This document shows, in pieces, positions 13,060 through 21,058 of a stretch of 34,926 nt of DNA. The notes under the pieces are model-generated. The model saw nothing but the letters and a program-made list of their open reading frames with translations, searched no databases and was not told the origin of the DNA. Each line of letters opens with the position of its first letter. Within the stretch, counting starts at the first letter, position 1. The stretch is taken from contig NZ_CAJTUX010000024.1 in assembly GCF_910579365.1 (NCBI RefSeq), positions 1 to 34,926 of the forward strand, read 5' to 3'. The position numbers were made by a program, and so were the translations under genes. The stretch comes from an uncultured Oscillibacter sp. (lineage in GTDB: Bacteria > Bacillota > Clostridia > Oscillospirales > Oscillospiraceae).

Positions 13060-15963
13060 CTAGATGTCCGGCCAGCCGTTGCGCATGGCCTCCTGCGCTT
13101 CCTCAATGCTTTTAAACTCCGGCTCCCGGTATACGTCCTGGCTGCCGTTGGCGTTGGGCCAGCCCTTTTTTGAAGCCTCCACAAGCTCGGTGTAGGTGAT
13201 GGTCTTTCCTCTCGGAACACCGTTCAAAACGCCGTGCTCCCATTCTCCTATAACATTATGCTCCTCATCATACATCGGAATTATTACTCTGGAAATCTGG
13301 TTTTCCTCAACCCAGTTGTCATACGCGCGAGATTCCTCTGCGCACTCGTCATAGTGTTCTGTGCCCGCGCCGAAATCGGGAAAGTACAGTTCTTTTGTAG
13401 CGGCATAGCCCTCCATCCCGGCCGAGTTTGCGACTTCTATCAGGTCCGGCTCATAACCCAAATATTCATAAGCCTTCCAGCTGCCGTAAGTCTCTCCCTT
13501 CCGGTTGCGGGGGTAATCTCCGTTTACCAGGTTCTCAGCCGCCCACGTTTTCCATTCCGCCGCAACATCCAGCTCGCTTTCCGTTTCCTCAATGGGAACC
13601 GGGCCGTATCCGGTAGCAAAGGCATCCGAATACGCAATCACGTCGCCCGTTTTTATCTTGTCTCCGGTTTTCACCACAACCTCTTTGCACCCATAGAACA
13701 TCATGGAATAACCGCTCTGATAACTGATCTGCACATAGGGTCCCCGCATTCCCGAAGCACCGTAGTCCCTCACTCCGGCGGCCAGAATAGTCCCATCTTG
13801 AATGGCAACAATGGGATTCCCCTCCATGGTCTGCTCCTCTCCGTGAAACGTACCCCATGAAGCTTGAAAGAGATCAAGACGAGCATCGCGTTCGTTCGTA
13901 TCCTCAAACACCAGCGGGTCCGTGGCAACACCGTTCACCAGGAACTCAAAGTGCAGGTGGGCCCCGGTGGACATGCCCGTACTTCCCACTGTGGCGATGG
14001 TCTGGCCCCGCTCCACGGCGTCGCCGGTCTTGACCAGCACGCTTGCGCAGTGGGCATAAAAGGTTTCCTGCCCGCTCCCGTGGTCAATGCGGACAAAATT
14101 GCCGTCCTGGGCGTTGAATCCGGCCTCCTTGACCGTCCCCTTTCCGGCGGCGTAAACGGGGGTTCCCTCTTTCACGGCGATGTCTACGCCGTTATGGGTG
14201 GTCCCCCCTTCGCCGATGGGATTCGCCCGGGTCTCCTGGGGTTGACTGATGGAACCGCCGTCCACGGGCCAGACCATCTCCGCCCCCTCGGGGATATTCG
14301 CCTTGCCCTCCGGCAGGGGCTCCGCCGCCAGGGGCTTCCCCTCCGGCAAAATCAGCGTCAGAGGATAGGTATATTGTGCGTCCCCATAGGCAATCTCCAT
14401 CGTCAGCTCGTCAAAGGCCGCGTCCCCTACCGCAAAGCAATAGGTCATCCGGGGCACCCACTCCGCCTTTTCGCTCTCCTCCTCCAGATAGTGAACGCTC
14501 ATTCCGGAGCCGTCCTCCATCTGAACGCGGCCCCGAATAAAGATGCTCCAGGGCTCCTCGCTCTCGGGGATGGTGAAATAGATATTCCCGCTGTCATAGC
14601 GGACACTCTCCGCCAGGATTTCCACCTTTAAAGCGTCGGAGGACAGCTTCCGGCCCTGGGTGAACCGAGCCTGTTCCTCCTCCGCGGCAAGGCGGAGGCC
14701 GGTGAGCTCCTTACCTTCATAGACGGTATAGAGCTCCACGGCATCGGGGCCAAACGTGCTGTTTCCGGTGTGCTCCGTAATCCACAAAGCCCTTTCCTGG
14801 TCATAAATGCCGCTGACCTCGCGGCCCTCCCAGGTCATGGTCAGGCCGTTGCCGTCCAGGTCCGGGTCATCAAAGGTCCACTTCAGGCCGAAGGGCTCAT
14901 AGGGGGCCAGGACTTCTTTCCACTGGGCGGCGGATTCCGCAGACGACTGGGCGTAAAGCGCACGGTCGGCCATAGCATAGCCCAAAGGTTCGTCCGCCTC
15001 CGCCGGCCGCGCGGAGGTCGCAAAGGCCGTTGTAATCCCCAGCACCAGCGCCAGGGCCGCAAAACAGGTCAGCAGGGATTTTTTCTTGATGCTCATAATC
15101 GCTTGAATCCTTTCTTCCATGCCGCTTCGATGGGCGAAGCCGCACAGAGACGCACATTGTTTCTCCGCCAAACGGATAAGGGCCAGGGCGTACCGCTCCC
15201 GGCTGTCCTCTCCCAGAGCCAGCACCGCCGCCTCGTCGCAGCGGAGCTCCATGTCCCGGTTTCCCAGGATGTAGAGCAGCCACGCCGCCGGGTTGAACCA
15301 GTGGACGCACAGCGCCGCCGTCAATACCAGCTTGAAAAGACCGTCCAGCCGGAGAATATGGACTCGCTCATGGGCCAACACACAGGTCACCGCTTCCTCA
15401 TCACCCAGGTCCAGCGTCTTGGGCAGGAGAATCACCGGCCGGAGGAGTCCATAAGTCAGCGGAGCGGAAATCTGGTCCGTGACCCGAAGGCGGACGGTTC
15501 TCCGGCAGCGCAGGCAGGCGTCCGCAACTGGAGAGGCCTCCGCAGGAAGGGACTCCCGAAAACGCCGCCGCCAGCGGACATAGCGAATCAGGAACCACAG
15601 CGCCAGCAGCGCCGCACCGGCGGCCCAGAGCGCCGTCCAAACCGGAAAAGACGCGGGTTGGGGCGTTGCCGCCGCAGGCACAGGAACCGTCATCACACGA
15701 GGGGGTGCAACGGCTGCCGCAGGCACAGGAACCGCCGGGATTGCCGGGACCTCCGCAGGGTCGGCATAGGAGCGCAGAGTCTCCAGCAGTGTATAGACGC
15801 TGAACCGGGAGGGCAGCTCCACAGGCGCCAGCAAACGGACCGCCGCCAGCCACCACAACACCACAAAGGTTCCTTTGGGCAGACGGCGAAGCGTTGCGCC
15901 CCGGAAAGCCGCGGCGGCAAGGATGAAGACCGTCCCGGAAAGAGACATTTCCCAAAAAGTCAT
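13060..15963 (-). CDS. BlaR1-like M56 metallopeptidase fused to M23 peptidase
   Basis: A 967-residue membrane protein. Residues 1-315 carry the M56 module: hydrophobic segments at about 8-22, 33-48, 108-127, 208-230 and 297-315, zinc motif HERVH (198-202) and ELRCDEA (239-245). In the BlaR1 family this domain triggers cleavage of the partner repressor. Instead of a penicillin-binding sensor, the extracellular part holds an unassigned domain (about 330-545) and an M23 LytM-type endopeptidase with complete zinc residues (His590, Asp594, His638, and HLH at 669-671). A second M23-like fold (about 712-790) has lost them. The tail (about 800-967) is unassigned and acidic. It starts 7 bases after blaI. 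Fusions of this kind are annotated as M23/M56 family metallopeptidases; the signal sensed is unknown. Confidence 0.88.
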   Translation of the reverse strand: MTFWEMSLSGTVFILAAAAFRGATLRRLPKGTFVVLWWLAAVRLLAPVELPSRFSVYTLLETLRSYADPAEVPAIPAVPVPAAAVAPPRVMTVPVPAAATPQPASFPVWTALWAAGAALLALWFLIRYVRWRRRFRESLPAEASPVADACLRCRRTVRLRVTDQISAPLTYGLLRPVILLPKTLDLGDEEAVTCVLAHERVHILRLDGLFKLVLTAALCVHWFNPAAWLLYILGNRDMELRCDEAAVLALGEDSRERYALALIRLAEKQCASLCGFAHRSGMEERIQAIMSIKKKSLLTCFAALALVLGITTAFATSARPAEADEPLGYAMADRALYAQSSAESAAQWKEVLAPYEPFGLKWTFDDPDLDGNGLTMTWEGREVSGIYDQERALWITEHTGNSTFGPDAVELYTVYEGKELTGLRLAAEEEQARFTQGRKLSSDALKVEILAESVRYDSGNIYFTIPESEEPWSIFIRGRVQMEDGSGMSVHYLEEESEKAEWVPRMTYCFAVGDAAFDELTMEIAYGDAQYTYPLTLILPEGKPLAAEPLPEGKANIPEGAEMVWPVDGGSISQPQETRANPIGEGGTTHNGVDIAVKEGTPVYAAGKGTVKEAGFNAQDGNFVRIDHGSGQETFYAHCASVLVKTGDAVERGQTIATVGSTGMSTGAHLHFEFLVNGVATDPLVFEDTNERDARLDLFQASWGTFHGEEQTMEGNPIVAIQDGTILAAGVRDYGASGMRGPYVQISYQSGYSMMFYGCKEVVVKTGDKIKTGDVIAYSDAFATGYGPVPIEETESELDVAAEWKTWAAENLVNGDYPRNRKGETYGSWKAYEYLGYEPDLIEVANSAGMEGYAATKELYFPDFGAGTEHYDECAEESRAYDNWVEENQISRVIIPMYDEEHNVIGEWEHGVLNGVPRGKTITYTELVEASKKGWPNANGSQDVYREPEFKSIEEAQEAMRNGWPDI

Positions 15964-15970
15964 ACCCGCC

Positions 15971-16324
15971 TCACTTCATCTCGCTGACAATCTCCCGAAG
16001 CCGCCCGATCTGCTCCGGCGAGAGTTTCTGACTGCTGAGCAGAGAGGCGAAGAGCAGGTCCGGCGAACCGTCGAACAGCCGCCCGATGAGCTCCTCCGTC
16101 TCCGCCGCCTGAATCTCCTCCTTCGATACCAGAGCGTGGCAGAGAAAATTCGGCTCGCTCCTTCGCACCGCCCCCTTGGCAACGCACTTTTTGATCACCG
16201 TATAGGTGGTGTTCACGTTCCAGCCGGTCTCCTCCCCCAAAATGGCCGAGATTTCCTTGGCCGTGCGATCCCCCAGACGCCAGAGTACATCCATAACCTT
16301 CAGCTCCGAATCAAACAGCTTCAT
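15971..16324 (-). CDS. blaI: BlaI/MecI/CopY-family repressor
   Basis: A 117-residue winged-helix repressor: DNA-binding domain about 1-75 (LFDSELKVMDVLWRLGDRTAKEISAIL, then NVNTTYTVIKKCVAKGAV with the recognition helix) and a C-terminal dimerisation segment containing the region where family members are cut by BlaR1. The start at 16324 follows AAGGAGG; upstream frame continues through the promoter and is not coding. With the next gene it forms a sensor-repressor pair, expected to be autoregulated through the dyads just upstream. Confidence 0.92.
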   Translation of the reverse strand: MKLFDSELKVMDVLWRLGDRTAKEISAILGEETGWNVNTTYTVIKKCVAKGAVRRSEPNFLCHALVSKEEIQAAETEELIGRLFDGSPDLLFASLLSSQKLSPEQIGRLREIVSEMK

Positions 16325-16344
16325 AACCAAAAGCCCTCCTTGCC

Positions 16345-16362
16345 AAACTATCGCGATCGTTT
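16345..16362. promoter_or_regulatory. BlaI-type operator 3 (downstream of the start point)
   Basis: AAACTATCGCGATCGTTT, an 18-base dyad with one mismatched pair, lying between the likely start point and the blaI SD. Confidence 0.55.
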
Positions 16363-16370
16363 GTAATGTC

Positions 16371-16388
16371 ATACTATCACGATAGTAT
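16371..16388. promoter_or_regulatory. BlaI-type operator 1
   Basis: ATACTATC and GATAGTAT, perfect eight-base arms around a two-base centre. One arm contains the -10 box. Confidence 0.85.
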
Positions 16389-16399
16389 CCTTTTGTCAA
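16371..16399 (-). promoter_or_regulatory. Sigma-A promoter of blaI-M56/M23
   Basis: -35 TTGACA (16394-16399), 17-base spacer, -10 TAGTAT (16371-16376). The -10 is inside operator 1 and the -35 touches operator 2. Confidence 0.85.
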
Positions 16400-16416
16400 T
16401 ACTATTCTAATAGTAT
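16399..16416. promoter_or_regulatory. BlaI-type operator 2
   Basis: ATACTATT and AATAGTAT, perfect eight-base arms around a two-base centre. Its centre is 28 bases from that of operator 1. Confidence 0.85.
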
Positions 16417-16501
16417 GCCGGATTTTTTCCCGCCCCCCTCCAGAAAGTGCTCCGGAGGCCAAGGACGCCGCCGGAGAGGCAGGTTTTTCCGCTTTTACCA
16501 C

Positions 16502-16530
16502 TTGTGCTTTGCCTCGGAATCGTTTATAAT
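16502..16530 (+). promoter_or_regulatory. Sigma-A promoter of asp23-fakA
   Basis: -35 TTGTGC (16502-16507), 17-base spacer, -10 TATAAT (16525-16530). Confidence 0.6.
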
Positions 16531-16602
16531 ACTGTGCAAGTGCTGGTTCAGCCGGGGACGGGACCCGCCCCCTGACAATACCGGGAAAGAAAGGACGTTC
16601 TC

Positions 16603-16953
16603 ATGATTCAATTCAAGTCTGAACAAGGTGAGATCTCCGTCAGCAGCGCCGTGTTTTCCAACATCACGGGCATGGCCGCCACCAACTGCTTCGGCGTCAA
16701 GGGCATGGCCTTCCGCTCAATGACGGACGGACTGGTTCACCTGCTGCGCCGCGAGGCTATGAGCAAGGGCGTCAGCATCACGTATCACGACGACAGTTCC
16801 ATCTCCATTGAGCTTCACATCATCGTGGAAAACGGCGTCAATCTCCCCGCCGTCTGCCGCTCGATTATGAACGAGGTGCGCTATGTGGTGGAGAAAAACA
16901 CCGGCGTCACCGTCCGGGCCGTGGATGTCTGCGTCGACTCCATGACCCTTTGA
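16603..16953 (+). CDS. Asp23/Gls24 family protein (YloU-like)
   Basis: A 116-residue protein of the Asp23 family: opening with GEISVSSAVFSNITGMAATNCFGVKGMA, then SISIELHIIVENGVNLPAVCRSIMNEVRYVVEKNTGVTVRAVDVCVDSM. Members are small cytosolic or membrane-bound envelope-stress-related proteins; in Bacillus yloU precedes yloV exactly as here. It starts after an AAAGGA SD and is followed 16 bases later by the DAK2 gene. Confidence 0.93.
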   Translation: MIQFKSEQGEISVSSAVFSNITGMAATNCFGVKGMAFRSMTDGLVHLLRREAMSKGVSITYHDDSSISIELHIIVENGVNLPAVCRSIMNEVRYVVEKNTGVTVRAVDVCVDSMTL

Positions 16954-16969
16954 GGGAGGAAGAGATCGA

Positions 16970-18643
16970 ATGAATGAACAAATTACCGGCGCGCTCTTCA
17001 AGCGGATGATTCTTCACGGCGCCGCCGCCATCACGGCCCAGAAACAGGCCATCAACGACCTCAACGTCTTCCCCGTTCCCGACGGCGACACGGGCACCAA
17101 CATGTCCATGACCATCGGCACCGCCGTGACGGAGCTGAAGAAGACCGAACCCGCCGCCCTGGACAAGGCCGTGTCCATCACCGCCTCCGCCCTGCTCCGC
17201 GGAGCCAGGGGCAACTCCGGCGTCATTCTCTCCCTGCTCTTCCGGGGACTTTCCAAGGGTTTGAAGGGCTGCGAGACCGCCGACGCCGCCACATTTGCCG
17301 CCGCCATGCAGGAGGGCGTCTCCTCCGCCTACAAGGCCGTGATGAAGCCCGCCGAGGGCACGGTTTTGACGGTGTCTCGCCTTGCCGCCAAGCGGGCGGC
17401 GGAGGCCGCCGGAGAGGAGCGGGACTTTGAGAAGGTCTTGAGCGCCGCCATTCAGGAGGGGTACGACGCCCTGGCCCAGACCATCGAAATGAACCCGGTG
17501 CTGAAAAAGGCCGGCGTTGTGGACGCCGGCGGCAAGGGCTATCTGCTGATTCTGGAGGGCATGCTGGCCGAGCTCCGGGGAGAGCCCATGCCGGAAGCCC
17601 AGGAGGACGCGCCCCAGAAGGCCAAAGCCGATTTCGACGTGTTCTCCACCGAGGAGATCACCTTCGCTTTTGACACCGTGTTCATCGTCCGCAAGAACGA
17701 CCCCAACGTCAATCTGGACCCCTTCCGGGCCTATCTCAACAGCATCGGCGACAGCTTGGTCATCGGCGAGGACGACGAGGCCTTTAAGGTCCATGTCCAT
17801 ACCAATATCCCCGGCAGCGCCCTGACCGAGTCCCAGAAGTACGGCACGCTGGAGCTGGCGAAGATTGAAAACATGCGAACCCAATATGAGGATGTAGCCG
17901 CAGGAAAGAAGGCCCAGAGCGTGGACGACCTGGAGATGGAGGAAGAGTCCTCCGCAGGCGGACATGTGGTGGCCCCGCCGGAGAAAAAATACGGGTTCCT
18001 TTCCGTCTGCGCCGGAGACGGCTTGGCGGCTGTGTTCCAGGACCTGGGCGTGGACGGCGTGGTGTCCGGCGGTCAGACCATGAACCCCTCTACGGAGAGC
18101 ATCCTGGAGGTCGTGGATCAGATTCCCGCCGAGACCGTATTCGTCCTGCCTAACAACGGCAATATCATCATGGCCGCCCAGCAATGCGCGGCGCTGACGG
18201 AGAAAAATGTAGTGGTCATCCCCACCAAGACCGTTCCCCAGGGCATCACCGCCATGATGAATGTGGACTTTGATGCTCCCGATGTACAGACGCTGACCGA
18301 CACTATGACGGACAGTCTCTCCGGCGTCACCACCGCCCAGATCACCTACGCCGCCAGGGACTCGGACTTTGACGGCTTCGACATCAAGGCGGGGGACTAT
18401 CTGGCACTGGAAGAGGGAAAACTCTTTGGCACGGACAGCTCTCTCCGCACGCTGTTGGAGCGGCTGGCGGCGGACGCGGCCAAGCGGGGCGCATCCTTCA
18501 TCTCCCTTTACGCCGGCGAGGACGTGAAGGAGGAGGACGCCCAGCAGGCCGGAAAGCTCTTCGAAACCGCCTGTCCCGGCGCGGAGGTCATGGTTCTCTC
18601 TGGCGGGCAGCCCGTATACTACTATATTATTTCCATGGAATAA
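16970..18643 (+). CDS. fakA: DAK2-domain fatty acid kinase subunit A-like (YloV/FakA)
   Basis: A 557-residue protein with an N-terminal DhaL/DAK2 domain (about 1-200; INDLNVFPVPDGDTGTNMSMTI binds nucleotide and Mg, ARGNSGVILSLLFRG follows), a middle domain from about 220 (TFAFDTVFIVRKND) and a C-terminal EDD-fold domain from about 340. In the Fak system it phosphorylates a fatty acid presented by a DegV-type FakB partner, feeding phospholipid synthesis. No FakB gene is in the window. The ATG follows GGAGG. Confidence 0.9.
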   Translation: MNEQITGALFKRMILHGAAAITAQKQAINDLNVFPVPDGDTGTNMSMTIGTAVTELKKTEPAALDKAVSITASALLRGARGNSGVILSLLFRGLSKGLKGCETADAATFAAAMQEGVSSAYKAVMKPAEGTVLTVSRLAAKRAAEAAGEERDFEKVLSAAIQEGYDALAQTIEMNPVLKKAGVVDAGGKGYLLILEGMLAELRGEPMPEAQEDAPQKAKADFDVFSTEEITFAFDTVFIVRKNDPNVNLDPFRAYLNSIGDSLVIGEDDEAFKVHVHTNIPGSALTESQKYGTLELAKIENMRTQYEDVAAGKKAQSVDDLEMEEESSAGGHVVAPPEKKYGFLSVCAGDGLAAVFQDLGVDGVVSGGQTMNPSTESILEVVDQIPAETVFVLPNNGNIIMAAQQCAALTEKNVVVIPTKTVPQGITAMMNVDFDAPDVQTLTDTMTDSLSGVTTAQITYAARDSDFDGFDIKAGDYLALEEGKLFGTDSSLRTLLERLAADAAKRGASFISLYAGEDVKEEDAQQAGKLFETACPGAEVMVLSGGQPVYYYIISME

Positions 18644-18647
18644 CCCC

Positions 18648-18684
18648 CAGGCCCGGACCTGAATAAGGCCGGGCCTGTTTCTCT
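18648..18684 (+). terminator. Stem-loop between fakA and gluQ
   Basis: CAGGCCCGG pairs with CCGGGCCTG (nine pairs), then TTTCTCT. The weak T run and the position 21 bases before the gluQ start suggest partial termination or attenuation. Confidence 0.6.
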
Positions 18685-18704
18685 GACCAAAAGGAGGTTC
18701 CATC

Positions 18705-19682
18705 ATGACCGTCGGCCGTTTCGCCCCCTCCCCCAGCGGGCGCATTCACCTGGGAAATATCCTCTGCTGCCTCCTGGCCTGGCTCAGCGCCCGGCAGAAG
18801 GGCGGGCGGGTAGTTCTGCGGATCGAAGACCTGGATACCGCGCGCTGTCCCCCCCGCTACGCGGAGCAGATGATGGCGGACCTCCGCTGGCTGGGGCTGG
18901 ACTGGGACGAAGGTCCCATCACCGGCGGGCCGGACGAGCCCTACTTTCAAAGCCAGCGGACGGAGCTCTACCGGTCCGCTTTGGAAACGCTGGAGGCTCG
19001 GGGACTGGTCTACCCCTGCTTCTGCACCCGGGCCGAGCTCCACGCCGCCAGCGCCCCTCACCGGGAAGACGGCTTGACCGTCTACCCGGGAACCTGCCGG
19101 AACCTTACCGGCGCGGAACGGGCCGAGCGGGCAACGCGCCGCTCCCCCGCCCTGCGCCTCCGGGTCCCGGCAGAGGAGCAGAGCTTTATCGACGGACATA
19201 TGGGACCATACCGCCAGCGGCTGGACCGGGACTGCGGGGATTTTCTTCTCCGGCGCTCCGACGGCATGTTCGCCTATCAGCTGGCCGTGGTGGTAGACGA
19301 CGCCGCCATGGGTGTCACGGAAGTAGTCCGAGGGGCGGACCTGCTGTCCTCCACGCCGAGGCAGCTGTATCTCTATCACCTCCTGGGGCTGACGCCGCCG
19401 GAGTTCTATCATTTCCCCCTTCTGCTGGCCCCGAACGGACGGCGGCTCTCCAAGCGGGACGCCGACGCGGGGCTGGACCGCCTCCAGGACCGTGTCACGG
19501 CGGAGGAATTGTTGGGAAAGCTGGCTCAGCTCTCCGGCTTCCACCCTTCCGGCGAACCGGCGGCGGCGGAAGCGCTGCTAGGAGAATTTTCTTGGAAATA
19601 TGTGCCGCAGGAGGACATCCGGCTGCCAGAGCAGCTATTTGACGAGAGCATTTGTCAAAGGGGAATTTCACCCAAAAGATGA
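18705..19682 (+). CDS. gluQ: Glutamyl-Q tRNA(Asp) synthetase
   Basis: A truncated glutamyl-tRNA synthetase paralogue that attaches glutamate to queuosine at position 34 of tRNA(Asp). The 325-residue protein has the class I signatures APSPSGRIHLGN (HIGH region) and RRLSKRD (KMSKS region), and lacks an anticodon-binding domain. A zinc site is suggested by CFC (about 105-107) with YPGTC further on. The C-terminus after about 305 is short. SD AAGGAGG precedes the ATG. Confidence 0.93.
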   Translation: MTVGRFAPSPSGRIHLGNILCCLLAWLSARQKGGRVVLRIEDLDTARCPPRYAEQMMADLRWLGLDWDEGPITGGPDEPYFQSQRTELYRSALETLEARGLVYPCFCTRAELHAASAPHREDGLTVYPGTCRNLTGAERAERATRRSPALRLRVPAEEQSFIDGHMGPYRQRLDRDCGDFLLRRSDGMFAYQLAVVVDDAAMGVTEVVRGADLLSSTPRQLYLYHLLGLTPPEFYHFPLLLAPNGRRLSKRDADAGLDRLQDRVTAEELLGKLAQLSGFHPSGEPAAAEALLGEFSWKYVPQEDIRLPEQLFDESICQRGISPKR

Positions 19683-19741
19683 AATCCCCCGGTAAAACGG
19701 AACTTAATATCACACTTTTCCCTACCATTCACACGCATTTC

Positions 19742-20446
19742 TTAATCATATTCTTCACAGATAAATTTGAAATCCTCAGTCTTGCGCAACGTTGCCAAAG
19801 CATATTTCTCAATATGCTTCGTCATGATTTCTACCGCATACTGGAAATTTTCTGACGGATGGCCCTCGGCACAGCGCACCATTGTGATCAGCATCCCGTT
19901 GTCACCCTTGATATCTTCTGATGGGTAATTGCCAGAGTTATCACAGGCATCCTCATCGTGGTATTTCCGTCTTACTGCCTCCATTTGCGCCACGGTGCCA
20001 ATCACGGCATGGTAATCCATGTTATCGCCGTCACAGTAATAGTCGATAAAAAGTCTTGCTACAACATCTGTGCATTGTTGGAACTGCTCGATTATGGCAT
20101 CTGCATTTCGGATAGCAAATCTCCGAATTTTCTCCTTAGCATCTTCCTCACTTTCATAACGGATGTACAAAAGTGTTTCTCGTCCCTTAAGTACGGCCGT
20201 GATCTTTTGAAGGGTCCCATCCTTGCCATAGACGGCACGCAGCGTCCGAACGAGCTCCCCCTCCGGCACGCTGTACAACGTCATCTTACGCCATTCTTGC
20301 CCAACAGGAATATTATAGTCAAGCATTTGATACTGTGCGTCATAGTCAAAGGAGACAGCGTTGTCTCCCTCGATATCTTGACTAAAATCAGCAACGCTGT
20401 ATACGCCTTCTTTGTAGGTGAGCGGAAAGTCACGCAATTCCAACAT
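19742..20446 (-). CDS. Unrecognised 234-residue protein in an AT-richer island
   Basis: No family recognised. The protein is soluble, acidic at the C-terminus, with no signal peptide. Its middle reads as strand-rich (WRKMTLYSVPEGELVRTLRAVYG) and its second half as helical with scattered cysteines (QQCTDVV, YYCDGD, DACDNSG, VRCAEG). A good AAGGAG SD and a sigma-A promoter support it as a real, expressed gene. Its base composition is visibly lower in GC than its neighbours, a sign of recent acquisition. It could be cargo of a decayed element. Confidence 0.75.
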   Translation of the reverse strand: MLELRDFPLTYKEGVYSVADFSQDIEGDNAVSFDYDAQYQMLDYNIPVGQEWRKMTLYSVPEGELVRTLRAVYGKDGTLQKITAVLKGRETLLYIRYESEEDAKEKIRRFAIRNADAIIEQFQQCTDVVARLFIDYYCDGDNMDYHAVIGTVAQMEAVRRKYHDEDACDNSGNYPSEDIKGDNGMLITMVRCAEGHPSENFQYAVEIMTKHIEKYALATLRKTEDFKFICEEYD

Positions 20447-20498
20447 TTTGAGGTTCTCCTTCTACAAAATTTCCGATTTGACAGCCTATTACGAGCAA

Positions 20499-20527
20499 AG
20501 TATAGCACCAATAGAGGCAACATTCAA
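20499..20527 (-). promoter_or_regulatory. Sigma-A promoter of the island gene
   Basis: -35 TTGAAT (20522-20527), 17-base spacer, -10 TATACT (20499-20504). Confidence 0.65.
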
Positions 20528-20556
20528 CCTTTGTTTTTGAACACTGGCAGTAGTAG

Positions 20557-20593
20557 CAAGCAATGGCTCGGTATATACCGACCCGTTTGCTTG
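20557..20593. repeat. 37-base imperfect palindrome
   Basis: Arms CAAGCAATGGCTCGGTAT and its near-complement meet at a perfect 12-base core CGGTATATACCG (20569-20580). The core GGTATATACC recurs at 20909-20918. It lies 30 bases upstream of the island gene's promoter and could be an operator or a recombination or replication site. Confidence 0.6.
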
Positions 20594-20624
20594 TTGGCGG
20601 CTGACCGCCCCCCAAGCCCCTATG

Positions 20625-20653
20625 AAATCGGAAACCGCTGCTTCCGATTTTTA
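20625..20653 (+). terminator. Stem-loop with T run in the island
   Basis: AAATCGGAA pairs with TTCCGATTT (nine pairs, eight-base loop), followed by TT. On the minus strand it is flanked by an A run, so it may work either way. No plus-strand gene is seen ahead of it. Confidence 0.45.
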
Positions 20654-20794
20654 AGCCACCTCCGGCATCTGCTGTACTGCTCTGACCGGCAGGGACCGAA
20701 ACTGTTCCACATAGTTGATCGGCATATGACCTTGTATGGCCGCCCCCTGCCGATGGCCGCTTAGAAGCCCGTATTTTTCAAGGGATACGAGCGC
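20651..20794 (-). pseudogene. Probable C-terminal gene remnant
   Basis: A 47-codon stretch between a TAG and a TAA, without a normal start, reads like real protein: EKYGLLSGHRQGAAIQGH followed by MPINYVEQFRSLPVRAVQ. I cannot name the family. A truncated element-borne gene is the simplest reading; a 24-residue peptide from the internal ATG (20725) is the alternative. Confidence 0.35.
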
Positions 20795-20872
20795 CTAATT
20801 GTCCACATAGCGTCAACAGCCTTAAAAGAAAAAGGGGACGCCCCAGGTATCCGGAACGCCCCGACCTGCCCG

Positions 20873-21004
20873 TCAGCTTTTGCTCTTATCAGGCCCATAG
20901 GCAAGACAGGTATATACCTTCGACACTTTCCCCGCCTTCCCGCAACCGCCATTCTGCCACAAACGAGCCGCTGCCTCTTGTATTTGGGTGGTGGTTAAAT
21001 TCAC
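20873..21004 (-). CDS. Small ORF, 43 residues, unknown
   Basis: Begins at a GTG with a poor SD (AAAGG adjacent) and reads NLTTTQIQEAAARLWQNGG, then GCGKAGKVSKVYTCLAYGP and DKSKS. Amphipathic start and basic end look protein-like. The palindrome GGTATATACC lies inside it. Of 20447-21026 the remainder holds nothing I can assign. It may be a relic of the same decayed element. Confidence 0.35.
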   Translation of the reverse strand: MNLTTTQIQEAAARLWQNGGCGKAGKVSKVYTCLAYGPDKSKS

Positions 21005-21026
21005 CCTTTACAGCATACATCTGAGT

Positions 21027-21058
21027 AAAAGACCGGGGACAAAGTCCCCGGTCTTTTT
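21027..21058 (-). terminator. Bidirectional intrinsic terminator
   Basis: A 14-base-pair perfect stem (21027-21040 with 21044-21057) with an AAA loop; T-rich on both strands. It closes the long minus-strand array at the stop codon of the flavodoxin/ferredoxin gene. Confidence 0.9.

Noticed and set aside
14770..15987. A 405-codon plus-strand frame opposite the M56/M23 gene
   Set aside because: Arg/Gln/Pro-rich shadow with no recognisable domain and no start signal; the other strand has clear zinc motifs.
16452..16484. CTCCGG/CCGGAG stem followed by a T run before the asp23 promoter
   Set aside because: The 15-base loop and seven bases before the T run are poor for a terminator, and no plus-strand transcript enters from upstream.
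16907..18745. A 612-codon open frame antisense to the FakA-like gene
   Set aside because: Composition is typical of a shadow frame (very Gly/His/Val rich), no family signature, and it spans the terminator and start of gluQ.
20761..20952. A 63-codon minus-strand frame in the island
   Set aside because: No SD and poor protein character; it overlaps two other frames that look more like coding sequence. Kept out of the gene list.
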